DNA of 64,000 nucleotides, taken from assembly GCA_019155185.1 (NCBI GenBank), contig CM032797.1, positions 8,294,881 through 8,358,880 on the forward strand, read 5' to 3'. Every line of letters begins with the position of its first letter. Position 1 is the first letter of the stretch. A program made the translations under genes and the position numbers. This DNA comes from Beaufortia kweichowensis. Taxonomy: Eukaryota; Chordata; Actinopteri; Cypriniformes; Gastromyzontidae. Shown one piece after another: positions 28,040 through 39,860 of the stretch. The notes below the pieces were generated by a model. It saw nothing but the letters and a program-made list of their open reading frames with translations, searched no databases and had not been told where the DNA came from.

Positions 28040-28275
28040 GTCTTGTTGAAAAAACAAAACATTTCCAGTTTAATGTACTTAAAATTTCAATAGCACTGCA
28101 TTAAAAACTGTTAGTTCAATCAACTAAAAGTTTTGAATTAAATTATGTTGAAATCTTAAGTACATTGAACTGGAAATGTTTTGTTTTTTCAACAAGACAA
28201 AATTAACTTTTTTAGGGCAACGAGTTTCCATAAATTTTTTAAGTTCAATCAACCTGTAGAGGTTTACAGTGTGCA
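28040..28275. repeat. Foldback element with 51-bp arms
   Basis: 28040-28090 and 28148-28198 are near-perfect inverted repeats (GTCTTGTTGAAAAAACAAAA ... and its complement) with a 57-bp loop. The following 75 bp, ending TTTACAGTGTGCAG, look like the right part of a palindromic DNA element. A transcript here could fold into a long hairpin. Confidence 0.8.
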
Positions 28276-29073
28276 GGTACAACTTTCTCTCATTCTGCTT
28301 CTATCTGTCTTTGTCTCTCCCTTCTGTCTGATCCCTTTCTCCATTCCTCCGTCCTGATGCTGTCACCATGCAAAATGTGTGCCTGGTCTGGAGAGGGATA
28401 GCTGCTGCCAAACACAGCGCACTGGCTGCAGTAGTGTCTCCATAAATAGCCCTGGTCCACCCTATGACATTACCTGCCTACGACAAGATAATCATGATGA
28501 ATCGCTACTGAGCAAAATGCACACAGAGGAACAAAGAGCAGCATCAACACAACCCAATTGTGTTTTTTATTCTCAGCATTCTTTTTTCACCCTTTCTTCT
28601 TGTACTGCTGTTTACTGTCTGTGCCACAAAACACCTACCAAGTCTCAGTTTGAAGTTGTATTCATCGAAGACCTCATCACAATTCCTGAGCGCAACAACA
28701 CACAATGTTGTCAGGGACATGGGCATGTGACAGTATCAAATTTTCATATTATGATAAACGCTTAAGCTTTTAATGTGGTAATTTGCAGTATTGGATTATA
28801 TCTTCATTGTGGTTTTTAATAATGTTTTAGTTATTTTGAAACACCAAATGACATTAAAAAGAAGAAAATTAAAAAGTAAAGTATCTTGGATATTAAAAAA
28901 ACTAAACACATATTTAAATTAATCCACACATATAAAAAATAAATCTTGAACTAAAGACCACTGAATATGCAAGTATTTTACTTACTACTATGAAAGCTAC
29001 AGTGATTTTAGAGAAATGTAAACAACTGCTAATATGTTACATACAATTATTTACTGTATTTTAAATTGCAATC

Positions 29074-29646
29074 AGGGTTGCACACAATTCAGAATTGAGA
29101 ATTTTAAATCACAATTTAGTTCTAAACTGAGGTTGTTTAGTAAATTGAAGTAAATTAAAAATGAATGGCATTTAGATAACTGAATTTACCTGCCATATAA
29201 GGATATGTTTTATCCATAATGCACCTATTTCTTTCACAAATAAAGCATCCATAAACATGTACTTGTAAATTATGGCATTTCTTAAAGCATTAGATGTGTG
29301 AAATGCCATCTATATATTGTACATTTGTATTTATATTGCATTATAGTATATGACCTTAATTCTATGAACTTCTATAAATTCAATTTACAGTAAATGCCAA
29401 GGTTGAAAAAATATTTTTTCTCAAAATGTTTTAAAGTACTGTACCACAAAGTCTTCTGAATGAAGAAGAATGAAACAGATGTATGGAAACATTATAGCAC
29501 CTTTAAGAAGTTATTTAGTTGTATTAGCTAATGAAATTGCTCAAATGGTTAAATTGAAATGTAATTCAGTAAATTCGTCTTATTGTCTCTTAAAAATTAT
29601 TCCAAAATTAGTGTCAATTATTGAATTCTGAATTTGGTCCAACCCT
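29074..29646. repeat. 573-bp element with AGGGTTG inverted termini
   Basis: Left end AGGGTTGCACACAATTCAGA; right end in reverse complement AGGGTTGGACCAAATTCAGA. The inner 500 bp is AT-rich and non-coding. No clear target duplication. Confidence 0.7.
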
Positions 29647-31110
29647 CTTGCCCGTGGTAAAATATTGTACAAATTGGATCATTTCAATAAGGCACAAGTC
29701 TACACAGACACATTATGACATACCATTTAGACTTAAACATCGGATGTGCTCACGAGTATGGAATACCTCTAAACGCTGTTAAAACTATGGCATGTGACAT
29801 GTCACTTCTAATACAGAAATGATCAGATCTAATTTATAATACAGATCTTTAAAGCAGGTGTAAACAAAGTCTGAGAGGTGTCAACCTCATCTAACAGGAA
29901 CACATAACAAGGTTTTGCATGATTCTGAATGATAGAAAAAACTAGAACAATGCAAGAATAAAGCCACCTCTAACCTCTAAACATAACCGTATCCGGGCAA
30001 AGCAGATCCAAAAATGTACAAATGAGATATAATGAATAAGCCACCTCATGAAATACTTATGACCTGCCATAAGATCATGTTGAAGGGGCAGAAGGAGACA
30101 CTGTTGCAGAGTTTTACAGAAAAAGGGCAAAGCATGTGGTATTCTGGGGTCTTGGAGGGGATCAGGTCAGTCTAGACCTGCAGGAGTTGGCAGGACGTTG
30201 ACAGGAGCTGACTGATGTGTAGGTGGGCTCTGAATGATAACACTGCAGAAAACTCATTTTGCCTGCTGGTCCACTGGCTGTATCCCTTGCCAAACAGACA
30301 AAAACACGAACATGTTCGCGCCTTGCGGCCTGCCTCCGAGAATTGCTTAATTTAAACAGGTCATTTAAAGCATTGCTCGTGGTCAGCATAACTCACATCA
30401 GTGAAAGTTTCTAGTCAATAAACATTTCCTTCAATAAACGCTTCAGACTAATTACCAATGAAGTGACCAGAGTCTCCAATTACATGAACAATCAATACAG
30501 CAGAATAAGGATATACTGTAAAAAGAAAGTTCAGTACAGCAAAGAGCTTTAATTTGACCAGAGACTCAGAGAATAAAACAATGTCACCACGTGTCTTTTT
30601 CTGATTATTGTGTTTAGCGTAACTCTTGCATTGAGCCTGAATTCAGAACACAGTTGCACTTCGGCACAGGGATTTGGTCGTATTTTATGAAGTGGATGAC
30701 ACCTTTTATCGAGAGACAATGGAAGGCAATAAATTCTGATGCAGTGTGGCATAAGTGCCGTAGCGCTTCTTAGGGAAAGGTACTTGACTTAAGATTAAAT
30801 AAAAGTCTAGTTGCGAGTGTATACTTCACACTGCCACCTCAGCTGCGGCTTAGGGGTTAATAACATAACAATGGATAAGAGGAATATTTGGTGTCAATTG
30901 TGTTTGTCTAAGAGATGCATTTAGTCAAAAAGGTCAACAAGCTTAATTCACTCATCTCTTTTCTATACAAATAACTGATCTGACACAGATAGTTTAAAAG
31001 CAAGTTTATATGTGCTGAGTTACCAGGTATATTTTAAATGAAAGCTGAAGCAGAAACCTTTCATTTTCATTCAGAATTTTTTTTAATGATTAAGAACATA
31101 CATTTCAATA

Positions 31111-31370
31111 TGTGACCCTGCCTGTGAAACCCAGCTTTTTGTGTTTTCTACATAAAGTCATCATGCATAATGTAAAGAAAATTCTGTAAAAATATAACAT
31201 CTTTACCCATACAGAAATGTCATGTATTGAAATATATTTAAAACACACTGGTTCATATGGCAATATATCAGATTTCTGTACTGACATTTCAAAGATGATA
31301 TGACTGTAATGCTTGTTATCTCAATTTTATATTTTAGGTTTTAGACTGCTTTTTTAAAGACAGGGTCACA
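31111..31370 (+). repeat. Short DNA element, GTGACCCTG family, copy D
   Basis: Left end TGTGACCCTGCCTGTGAAAC, right end AAAGACAGGGTCACA. The middle is more diverged than in the other copies (extra sequence around 31200-31270). Confidence 0.78.
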
Positions 31371-32255
31371 TATGCTCATGCAAATCATGCTTATCCAATG
31401 GCTTTAAAGACTTGGAATATGAAAATCATATGCTGGTTCACCTAAAACTTTCCAATCTTTATAAATCATTAAAAGGATTTGAAAACAAATGCTAGCAACG
31501 TAAATATAGCAAATACCGCTGCCTTTAAGACAACTGTGATGCTGTTTATACATCACGTGCTACCACAACAACACAACCGGCATATGACGTCAAACTACAA
31601 AACTCCTTAAGTTTACTAACACTGCTATTATCTCACTTATATAAAAAACAGCATCTGTCAGCATCGAGTCTTAACAGACGTGGAGAAGTGGAGAAGTGTT
31701 TCAGCGTTTTATTCGCCCCTGTATTCATACCTTCCTGTCACTTTTAACTGTTTAAATAACATGCAAGCAATAAATCGTCAATCTTCGGTAAATATGCACA
31801 TAAACAAATCGTTTATCATCCAAATATTTTACTTTAGGAACTTAACACAAAACGTAAATCCAGCGATTAATCATCCTTCAGAGCACGCGCTGTAGCAACC
31901 TGAAACAAACTCGTGCACGTACCTGAGTCACAAGCTGAAAGGATGGACGCAATAGATCCGGGTCATGTGAACTGAGGGTGGGGACACCTCCAGGGGCGGA
32001 CTGGCCATCGGGAGCACCGGGACATTTCCCGGTGGCCTGATGGTCATTCTGGCCTGCCGGCTGCCGCTGTGCAGTCGATCAGGCTGACGTGCAATAGGCT
32101 GGTATGCAACTGCGAATTAATTGACGGACTTATGAATCTACGAATCAGGCCATCGCGGAGTGAAAACGACACCACCACATGACCCAACATCAGCGAAGCA
32201 CTGCCTAATTGCCTATATCCAGAGGCAGGCTTTATCATAGAAAATCGTGCAAAAA

Positions 32256-32358
32256 ATGGAGCGTAAACGCAAAGGAGGAGTGAGGGAACATATGGAAAGG
32301 AGAAAAGCCCTGGCCACAGAAGCAAGTTGCTGCAAAATACCAGCCAGTAAGGGAGCAG
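32256..32358 (+). pseudogene. First-exon remnant of a ZMYM1-like hAT transposase
   Basis: About 34 codons from ATG 32256, lysine- and arginine-rich at the start (MERKRKGG, then E-R-R-K-A-L). This resembles the N-terminus of ZMYM1-like hAT proteins; a GT after GGAGCAG near 32359 could be the old splice donor. No downstream coding part is present. The short length limits certainty. Confidence 0.45.
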
Positions 32359-32621
32359 GTCGGTCAGAATTACATTCTCGTATCTTTTGTTAAGTTTATT
32401 TGTGTTTGTGTTTCTGATACTTTTGATATACTTGAGTTGAGCATTGGAAATACATAAAATATAAATATTTCAACATGTGAATGTGTATCTTTTATTATCC
32501 CTTCTTAAAATGTGTAAGCCAATTTTATATTTGTCTTTGGTGTGGTAGTATAGATGGTGTATTCCTAGTGAGTTTTTGAGGGTTTATTTATTTATCCATT
32601 CATATTATGTATGGTAGTCTA

Positions 32622-33278
32622 CAGGGGCGTAGCAAGCTTTTCAAAAGTGCGGGGGATGGATGTGGTTTGTTTGTTAACAATAAAAACGATGAATACAATG
32701 ACAGAAGGGTACAAAAGGTATAACATACAAGATATAAAAAGCTTCCCATTTGAGTGATAGAAAAGTATAGAAACACACTCGGAACACACAGAAAATACAC
32801 AACAGTAGACTTGCTAAAGAATCAGAATCAGAAATACTTTAATAATCCCAGGGGGAAATTATTTTTGTTACAAACTCCAGATATACAAACAACATATATT
32901 AAGAACAAAACATAAACAGAACATCTTCCCAAACACATATCAAGCTTATTTAAACCTCGAAAGCATAAACACTCATTCAAAGTACCTGGAAAAGGGAGAT
33001 GTAAATAACCATAACCATAAGTTCCCGCCTCCTCAGCACGAGCTGACCGATAAATCAATCACACCAAGAGAGGCGGGACTTAAGGCAGAACAGCCAATCA
33101 TCAGCCGGTGTGATGTTTGAGAGGGAGGGGAGAGGAGGCAGACACAGAGCGGCCAGAGAAACGGAGGAGCGACTGCTGTAAGGCGTTTGTGCAAAACTGC
33201 GGAAAAACTGCAGAAAAAGTGTGGGTGTTGAACCCTCTCACTGGGAAAAGTGTGGGTGTTTTGGGTGCAACGCCCCTG
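32622..33278. mobile_element. 657-bp non-autonomous element with GTAGTCTA TSD (hAT-type)
   Basis: The ends are CAGGGGCGTAGC and, in reverse complement, CAGGGGCGTTGC. An exact 8-bp duplication GTAGTCTA flanks it at 32614-32621 and 33279-33286. It has no coding capacity. Inside lies AGAATCAGAATCAGAAATAC, a motif frequent in fish repeats. It sits within the older hAT-like element 31991-33433. Confidence 0.88.
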
Positions 33279-33675
33279 GTAGTCTACCTGTTACATCAAC
33301 TAACAGGGTTAGCCTACAAGTTTAGCAGTCTGGTGGACACATGAATTGGGTGGTGGTGACTGCAGCAACAGAGGTGTCCTGGGGTGGAGTCAAATTCCCG
33401 GCCTGATTTACAGTCCCAGTCCGCCACTGCCTGTTTCTACTGCAATTCTTAAAACTCTCGCCATAATTTTTGACATTTCGAATGTTAATATTAACGTTAA
33501 TATTGTCAATATAATACCAATGCTCTGTATGCACTTAAAGTCATAATAGTTGTATTTGGACTTTTTGTATGAAACGCAATTGCAAGTTTCAGTGTTTCAA
33601 AAATGTCAGTTTATTATTTCAGTTTATTTATGTTGTCGTTTGTACAGATTTTTATTTTTATTCCTACAAAATTTG

Positions 33676-33765
33676 AATAATGTAAAAGATATTGTATATA
33701 TTATAAATATTATATATTATAAGAAATATTATATATATTATAAAAATATTATAATATGTATTTGT
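33676..33765. repeat. AT-only low-complexity, self-complementary stretch
   Basis: Nearly 90 bp of TATATTATAAATATTATAT-type sequence with many short palindromes. It follows the nested transposons and has no further assignable content. Confidence 0.7.
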
Positions 33766-36700
33766 TTATACAGTTCATATAGTTAATTTAATTTAATCTA
33801 GTTTGATATTGATAAGTATTTCATTGTTTCATTTCATTTCATTGAAATTATGCATGTCAGAAGCCTGTGATTATGTAATCTGTTATATATTACCACCCAT
33901 TGGCCAACCCTACTCTCTAGATGGTGCATTTGCTGTTTAATGTTTTTCTCTTGTAACTGTAGTATTGGTATTAGTATTTAATTCATAGTAGTTACAATTG
34001 CTTTAAAACATACTGTGCTTTTCATTAGTAATGATGGCAGATTTCTAATCATGCACTAGGAGGGGGTCCTACGGCAGGCAAACAACAACAATAATTAGGA
34101 ATTCTATCATCTTTCTAAGTATTATTGACATCCTTCTTCCTATTAGAGTGCTGAGTTTGGGATCAGCGCAATCACAAAGTGTGACTTACAGTCTTTGTTT
34201 CATACTATGTGAAAGCTTATGTCAGTGAGCCAGCTTGTTTCACATGTGGGCCATTATTGCTTATGTTGCTCCAGGTTTATAAGCCTGTAAATGCCCGCAG
34301 GGATAGCGTAGTATAAACAGATGGAGATTCAGGAACCATCAGGTTTCATTTTCTGGAAAGCCCTTTTGGCAATTCTTCAAAAAAAAGTTATGAAATACAA
34401 CATCCACAAAACTACACGCACACTGACAAGAGTAATGACATTTTAGAAAGCATCTGTTATCGGTATAAAAAGCACCACAGTGCACTAACAAGGGCAGTGG
34501 GGCTGTGATAGATTTCAACATGAGACCATGAGTCCAGTTTCTGTCCAATTATGCCTAAACAGTGGACCACAACTGAAGCCTGAAGTGAAGCGCAGCCATT
34601 ATGATGCATGCGTTTTCTTTGTAGACAGATAATTGGAGTAATAAGTGACACTGGCTAATAGTTTAAAAGCACCTGGGATGTCTGTAAATTGTAAGGCATC
34701 TCATGACCTCTCTCTTCACCGCTGAAAAAGAGAAAGAGATGATATGCGCTCATGAAACAAAGCACTCTGGTGCATAAAATGACTAGGAAAAGGTTTTAAA
34801 GGAGAACAAAGTTATGAAATATCCAATGATGATTATTCAAACTCTCCAAATAAAAGTCATATATTTTTGCATGTGGCATAATTGTATCCGTGCAGGCACA
34901 ACGAGGTCTATCGCTCACGCTTTTATGCACTACCTGTGAGTGATAAACCCTGCCACATAGTCAAACTCCAGCCTACCAATGTTGCATATGAGAATTCATA
35001 ACTTAATAATGGAGTAAATAATAAACAACACAGAGGCCGTTTTTGTTTAGGTGAGGAACGTTGGGAAAATGTTATGCATTTTGTAAACTCACTGCAGCTA
35101 TTAAGATTATAAACAACACTAAGCAAAACATTAATTGTGTTTGCTATATTTTGTTACCTTGACTTGTGCTGCAGAATAAGATTAGTTCATACCATAGCAC
35201 CATGTGCACACAGGAAATGTGCAACCTAACAATTTTGCATCAAACCAGTATATACAGTACAGTATCAGACCAAGCAGTGAGATTAGTAAATCGGAGAAGT
35301 TCAAGAACATTAAGACATGCAAGACATTTGTTAGATGAGAGATATTGTTAGTATTAATGACTGACAGAACATGAGCGTCTAATACTGAAAAACAAACAAT
35401 GAAGCAGGCCAGTGGAATGCGTGAGGTTTTGTAAGAATTGGCAGCTGTGACATTTCAAATAAAATGAATCATCTTCCCTCAGACTGAGAGATAACAAAAA
35501 ATGAATGCAGTTGTGAAAGGCGTCTGAGCGTTGGCTGAACAGGAATGTCGTATTGGGTTATTCCAGATGAATTTCTGACTCACCCTGTTATTAAAGCCTG
35601 TGCTGTTGTTTATTGTTTCCTGGATCTGATACTTTTATTGAAATTTTTTTTCACAGAGTATGGACTTGTTTGTGGTTTATTAAAAGGAGACTGACAAAAT
35701 AATTGCGAAGCTGGGTACACACAAAAGTGACAAAGTGACCTAAAGGAGAGGGAGTGAATTCATTTGTTAAGGGTTCCCACACTTTTTCATGACTTATATA
35801 ACTTTCATAAAAAAATAAATATAGGCCTTGTGTAAATGTTTGCATGAGCAACTATCCTAAAACAGCAGACAGGGAATAATATAATTTAAAAGTCCAATAT
35901 AAAAACAATACAATTCAAAACAAGGTAATGTAAAATAAAAATATAATCAAATAAACATTTGGGGGATTTTAGCTGTTTGTTCCTCAATGAATCAGAATAT
36001 ATTGCTATTTTTGAAAGGCCATCAATAGAAAAAGCTGTTGATGACCAACTGAGACAAACAGGACCTTGCTGACCAGCCGAACCTTGACCCCTCGATGCAG
36101 TCTAATATGGGGTATAAAAGAGTTCCGGACAGGAAGTGTCTGGACAGGAAGTTGTAGGGACCCAGCTTTAAAAAAAAAAAAAAAGAAAACTAACAGCATG
36201 ATTTTCATCTCCCTTTCTCTCTCTGTTTTCATGCCACTGGAGCGCTGCCGGCTGTGACTGGCACCGGCTCAAGGTCAGCCAGAGCATCTGAAAGACGGAG
36301 GCTGCAAAGAGGACTCGGCCTGGGCTAAAGCTGGCATGCTAAATGACTAGAGATTCAGAGTTTTTTGTATTGAATTGCGCCGTGAGCCGTGCATCTCTCT
36401 TACGAGCAGACAGGCTCAGCTAAGGCCACTGCTGTGAGCTACCAGTCTTTAGATTCCCTCTGAAGAGGATGGATATTGATATTTCAAATTCTCCTCTGTG
36501 TTGTCAGTGGCCTTGCATTAAGAGTTATCTCAGAGAACAGTGAGAGAACAGCACAACAGACACAGGGTGCTAAGAGACAGAACTGGGAGTGAAGAGACTA
36601 CTGCAGTGTCTAAATAAAGAGAGAAAGAACACTAACAGAAGCATACATTGGATCATGGGGTTTTAGACATGGGGCATGGCAAGATCATGATTTTAAGAAT

Positions 36701-37981
36701 GTACAATGAAGCATAATGCCCACCCTTACGAAACAAAAATATATGGGAATATACTAGAAAATATAATGCAATACATTAAATAATACATTTACATATATTG
36801 ACACCAAGTGTTTACAATTTTCAATATATGAAAAGTGGCAATTCCTTATGTATTATTCAATATATGTTTTTTTCTATATATTTTTTTAATATATATTAAA
36901 TGATATAATATATTGACAGTTTATATATAGCAAAATCTATTTTCTTTCCGTAAAGGCATTTAAGATTACAAAAAGTAGATTAGATAAATGCAACCTCTAA
37001 AAATTGTCCATTATGAAATAACTAGTCAGCCTAATTAAATTGCACCTTGCACAGATAATTTGCATTGAACCGAATCTTGTCATCATACCGACCACATAAA
37101 AAGTGTAAAAGTGTGTGTTTACCTTTTAGGTCATGTTTAGTCCCCACCAAGTAAGAAGACTAGAAATACAATTGTCATGTTTTTTTGTCCTGGTGAACTT
37201 TTATATTGTAGTTTTCTTATGTTTCTGTTTCCTCTCCTTCATTGTTTTGATCTATGGTTTCAACATGGTGAGTCTTTATGTTTGAGCTTTGTTTCTTGTT
37301 TTCCTTCTTGTTTATATAATTAAACTGCATTTAGATTCTATCTCTTGCTTGTTTGTGATTCCTTTGACGATGTATTTTTAGAGTATCTTGATACCAAAGC
37401 AGTGTTTTGGAAAGCAGAATTAACAAATAGAGGTAACAGGTTTGGTTATTGGAATGTTCATTTGTTTAGAATGATCATTTGTTTTAAAATTTGCATTTTG
37501 ATTGGATATTTTTATCCTGCTACCTGAAAGCATAAAAATTTTACAGCACCGAATGTAGATTTAGAAAGTCTGGTTTATGCAGTCTGAGAAAATGCATCAA
37601 ACCTTGTGAAGTGCCACAGACAGAAAAAAACTTTGCATTGAGTTTAACCATTAATAATACTTAGACTGTGTGTTTTGCTGCTAGTGGTAGTAAAAGCTTG
37701 AAAGCAATACTTAAATTTCACAAACTTAATAATTGTATTCTCCAATGGATAGTTCTCACATATTAAAAGGCCAACGTGTTTTGTGTTTGATCCTGTCCAA
37801 AAGAAAAAAGTCTTTGGGTAGTTGACAAACATACATGTAAATGTGTTCTATGGTGTGACCGTAAAAATGTATAAAACATGTTTAATATGATAAAGAGAGA
37901 TAAATATAATAAGAGAGATTTATCTTCAATGTTAGAGGGATTTTTTGTTGTCACACCATAGGAATCATTTACGGTATATTT

Positions 37982-39016
37982 TAGGGATGCAACAATACAG
38001 TTAGCCCACGGTTCAATACATACCTCGGTTTTTTAACCACGGTTTTCGGTTTGGTTCTGATGGCTTGACACATAAGAGTGTTTTTTTGTTATTCTATGCT
38101 TAGACAATAGGAAAAGTAAGAGGTTAAGAAGAAAAAATAAAAACGATTTATTGCAGTACTCCTTTATTTTACTTAAAAGCAAAGAAAAGTCCACTAGTTC
38201 CTAGTGTATTGTATAATATAAAATAATTTTTTATTTTAAAATTAACACTGACATCTCACAGCTGCTGGTAGCCCATGTACAAACTGGGGAACACATAAAT
38301 TCCTAAATTTTGAAAATAAACACATGTGAAGTTAGTAAACATAAATTGACCATTTCAAATAAACATACTTGTACTTCAGTAAACATAAGCTTAAGCCTAA
38401 CAGTACTCCAGTACAGTATCCTTCATTCAGAATGTAAAGTGCAATTTCACTTAGGTCAGCTATCTATTCCTGTATTTTGAGGTTCTTCTGTAAAAAGATA
38501 AGCCTGTCAACATTCTCTGCAGCAAGGCGAGAGCGTTTTGCACTTACAATGTCCCCGGCAGTGGAGAAAAATCTCTCACTCACAACAGAGGTTCCTGGGT
38601 CACAGAGGTGTTGTTGTGCAGCTTTTGCTACATGGGGGAACTTGCATTCATTTGTTTTCCACCATATGAATGGATCACCATCCACATGAATACTGTCTGC
38701 TTACTCTCCACACCATGGATTTGAAAGACGCCGGCGCTTCCTAGTACTGTAGTGTCAATCCACCGCCGCTCGCCATGTTAAAGTGTGGAATGATGGTTCA
38801 GCGCCCCCTAACTTTAGTGATTGAATATTTACTCGCGGGGAGGAGTTTCCTCATCTCAGCTCGTAGACTTACAGGTACACACAAACAGTCAATTCGGAGA
38901 GAAATAAAAGCACATAGTAAAACGTAAAACCGAAGAAACCGCAATTCACAAGCGTATTGAACCGTGGATGTCGTACCGAACGGTTTAATATTATATTGAG
39001 AATTGTGGCATCCCTA
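37982..39016 (-). mobile_element. hAT transposon remnant with TIRs, 8-bp TSD and transposase C-terminus
   Basis: The element starts TAGGGATGCAACAATAC and ends, in reverse complement, TAGGGATGCCACAATTC, so the termini are inverted repeats. It is flanked on both sides by the exact 8-bp duplication GTATATTT (37974-37981 and 39017-39024), the hallmark of hAT insertion. Inside, a minus-strand frame at 38464-38685 encodes the hAT dimerisation domain (SERFFSTAGDIVSAKRSRL ... LIFLQKNL). At 1035 bp only the 3' part of the transposase remains, so it is an internally deleted, non-autonomous copy. The intact duplication shows the insertion is fairly young compared with other repeats here. It lies inside an older palindromic element. 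Confidence 0.93.
38464..38685 (-). pseudogene. hAT transposase, C-terminal dimerisation domain fragment
   Basis: About 73 codons ending in TAG at 38464-38466. The C-terminal hAT domain is recognised from the series P-H-V-A ... LCDPGTSVVSERFFSTAG ... SAKRSRLAAENVDRLIFL. No N-terminal zinc finger or catalytic RNase-H-like part precedes it, so it cannot act as a transposase. Confidence 0.88.
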
Positions 39017-39719
39017 GTATATTTGTAAACTACCCATTTATAGAGCTGAGGTCTAATGCTTTAACAAACACTTTGCCTCAGATGTTTGAACAAAATGGAC
39101 CTTTGAAAAATTGCTAGAGGTTCAGGAAAAACATCTAAGTATCAAAATTCATAATTTTTTCCATTTCATCTCAATGCTGTCCATGGAAACAAACTTTGGA
39201 AAAGCAGTGTGTACACACACAAAGCACTGTTACAGTCCTCAAACAAATCTTGCCTCAGCAGAGCAGCTGTCAGTGAAGTGTGTCTTGAACCGATGTTTAG
39301 CCACCGCTCAGAAATATGGAGTAGCATTTTTTAAAACTGATTTGAGCAGGGCAACCAAACAAACAGAAAAAACTAAACACACACACAAATCCAGCTGACT
39401 TTGCAGAATGTCTTTCCGCTGATAGAGGGTAAAATAATGCTCGCAAAACGAAACAAACCAAATGTCAGTGGAACCACAGAAAATCTTCCTAGAACCCTTC
39501 AGCTTCGGCTGTTTGTTGGGCAAACTGGTAGGGCAAAATAAAGCCAAATGCAAAAGAACTAATGCAATCAATTATTCTTCCCACGTAAAACAACAACAAC
39601 ACATAATTTATTGGAAATGAAATTTCTCTTCCACGGATTAGCAGGGTGCTCTCTCTGTGCAGGGAAGATGCATTACCATGGTGAGGAAAGGCATACGGTG
39701 GTAAAGGCAGGGGGTAAGA

Positions 39720-39860
39720 CACTGAGTAAGTTATGATGGTGGGACAGCAGAAGATATGGGACCCGGGTTCGAACCCAGCATGTGGTCGTGAGGGCGCAGA
39801 GCTTCTGTGGCACTGTGGTTACGACTGAGCGTGCCTCACAGCAGGGAGAGCCCAACAAGA
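39720..39860 (+). repeat. Possible second tRNA-like repeat with exact B box
   Basis: GGTTCGAACC at 39766-39775 is an exact RNA polymerase III B box, followed by GCACTGTGGTTACGACTGAG and GCCTCACAGCAGGGAGAG, similar in order to Danio-type SINE heads. No clear A box or cloverleaf, so not a tRNA gene. Confidence 0.35.

Larger units (their letters stand above)
31991..33433 (+). mobile_element. hAT-like element (ZMYM1-like transposase type), decayed
   Basis: Left end CAGGGGCGGACTGGCCATC; right end in reverse complement CAGGCAGTGGCGGACTGG, an inverted repeat with a 4-bp difference. A short frame from 32256 begins MERKRKGG and is basic, like the first exon of many fish ZMYM1-type hAT transposases; the rest of the transposase is missing. 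Flanking 8-mers (GACACCTC and TTTCTACT) do not match, so the target duplication is lost or the ends are not exact. It contains the complete insertion at 32622-33278. Confidence 0.65.
37816..39036. repeat. Palindromic GGGTAGTTGAC element, split by the hAT insertion
   Basis: Left arm at about 37816-37860 (GGGTAGTTGACAAACATAC ... TCTATGGTGTGAC) is the inverted complement of the right arm, which is GTCACACCATAGG at 37950 continuing, after removal of the hAT element and one target duplication, into GTATATTTGTAAACTACCCA at 39017-39036. Without the insertion it would be a foldback element of roughly 180 bp. Confidence 0.8.

Noticed and set aside
28379..28765. 128-codon plus-strand frame
   Set aside because: No family features; the opposite strand is also open over 60 codons, which argues for chance.
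39766..39775. Exact Pol III B box suggesting a tRNA gene
   Set aside because: No A box at the right distance and no cloverleaf or acceptor stem; better read as a SINE-like remnant.
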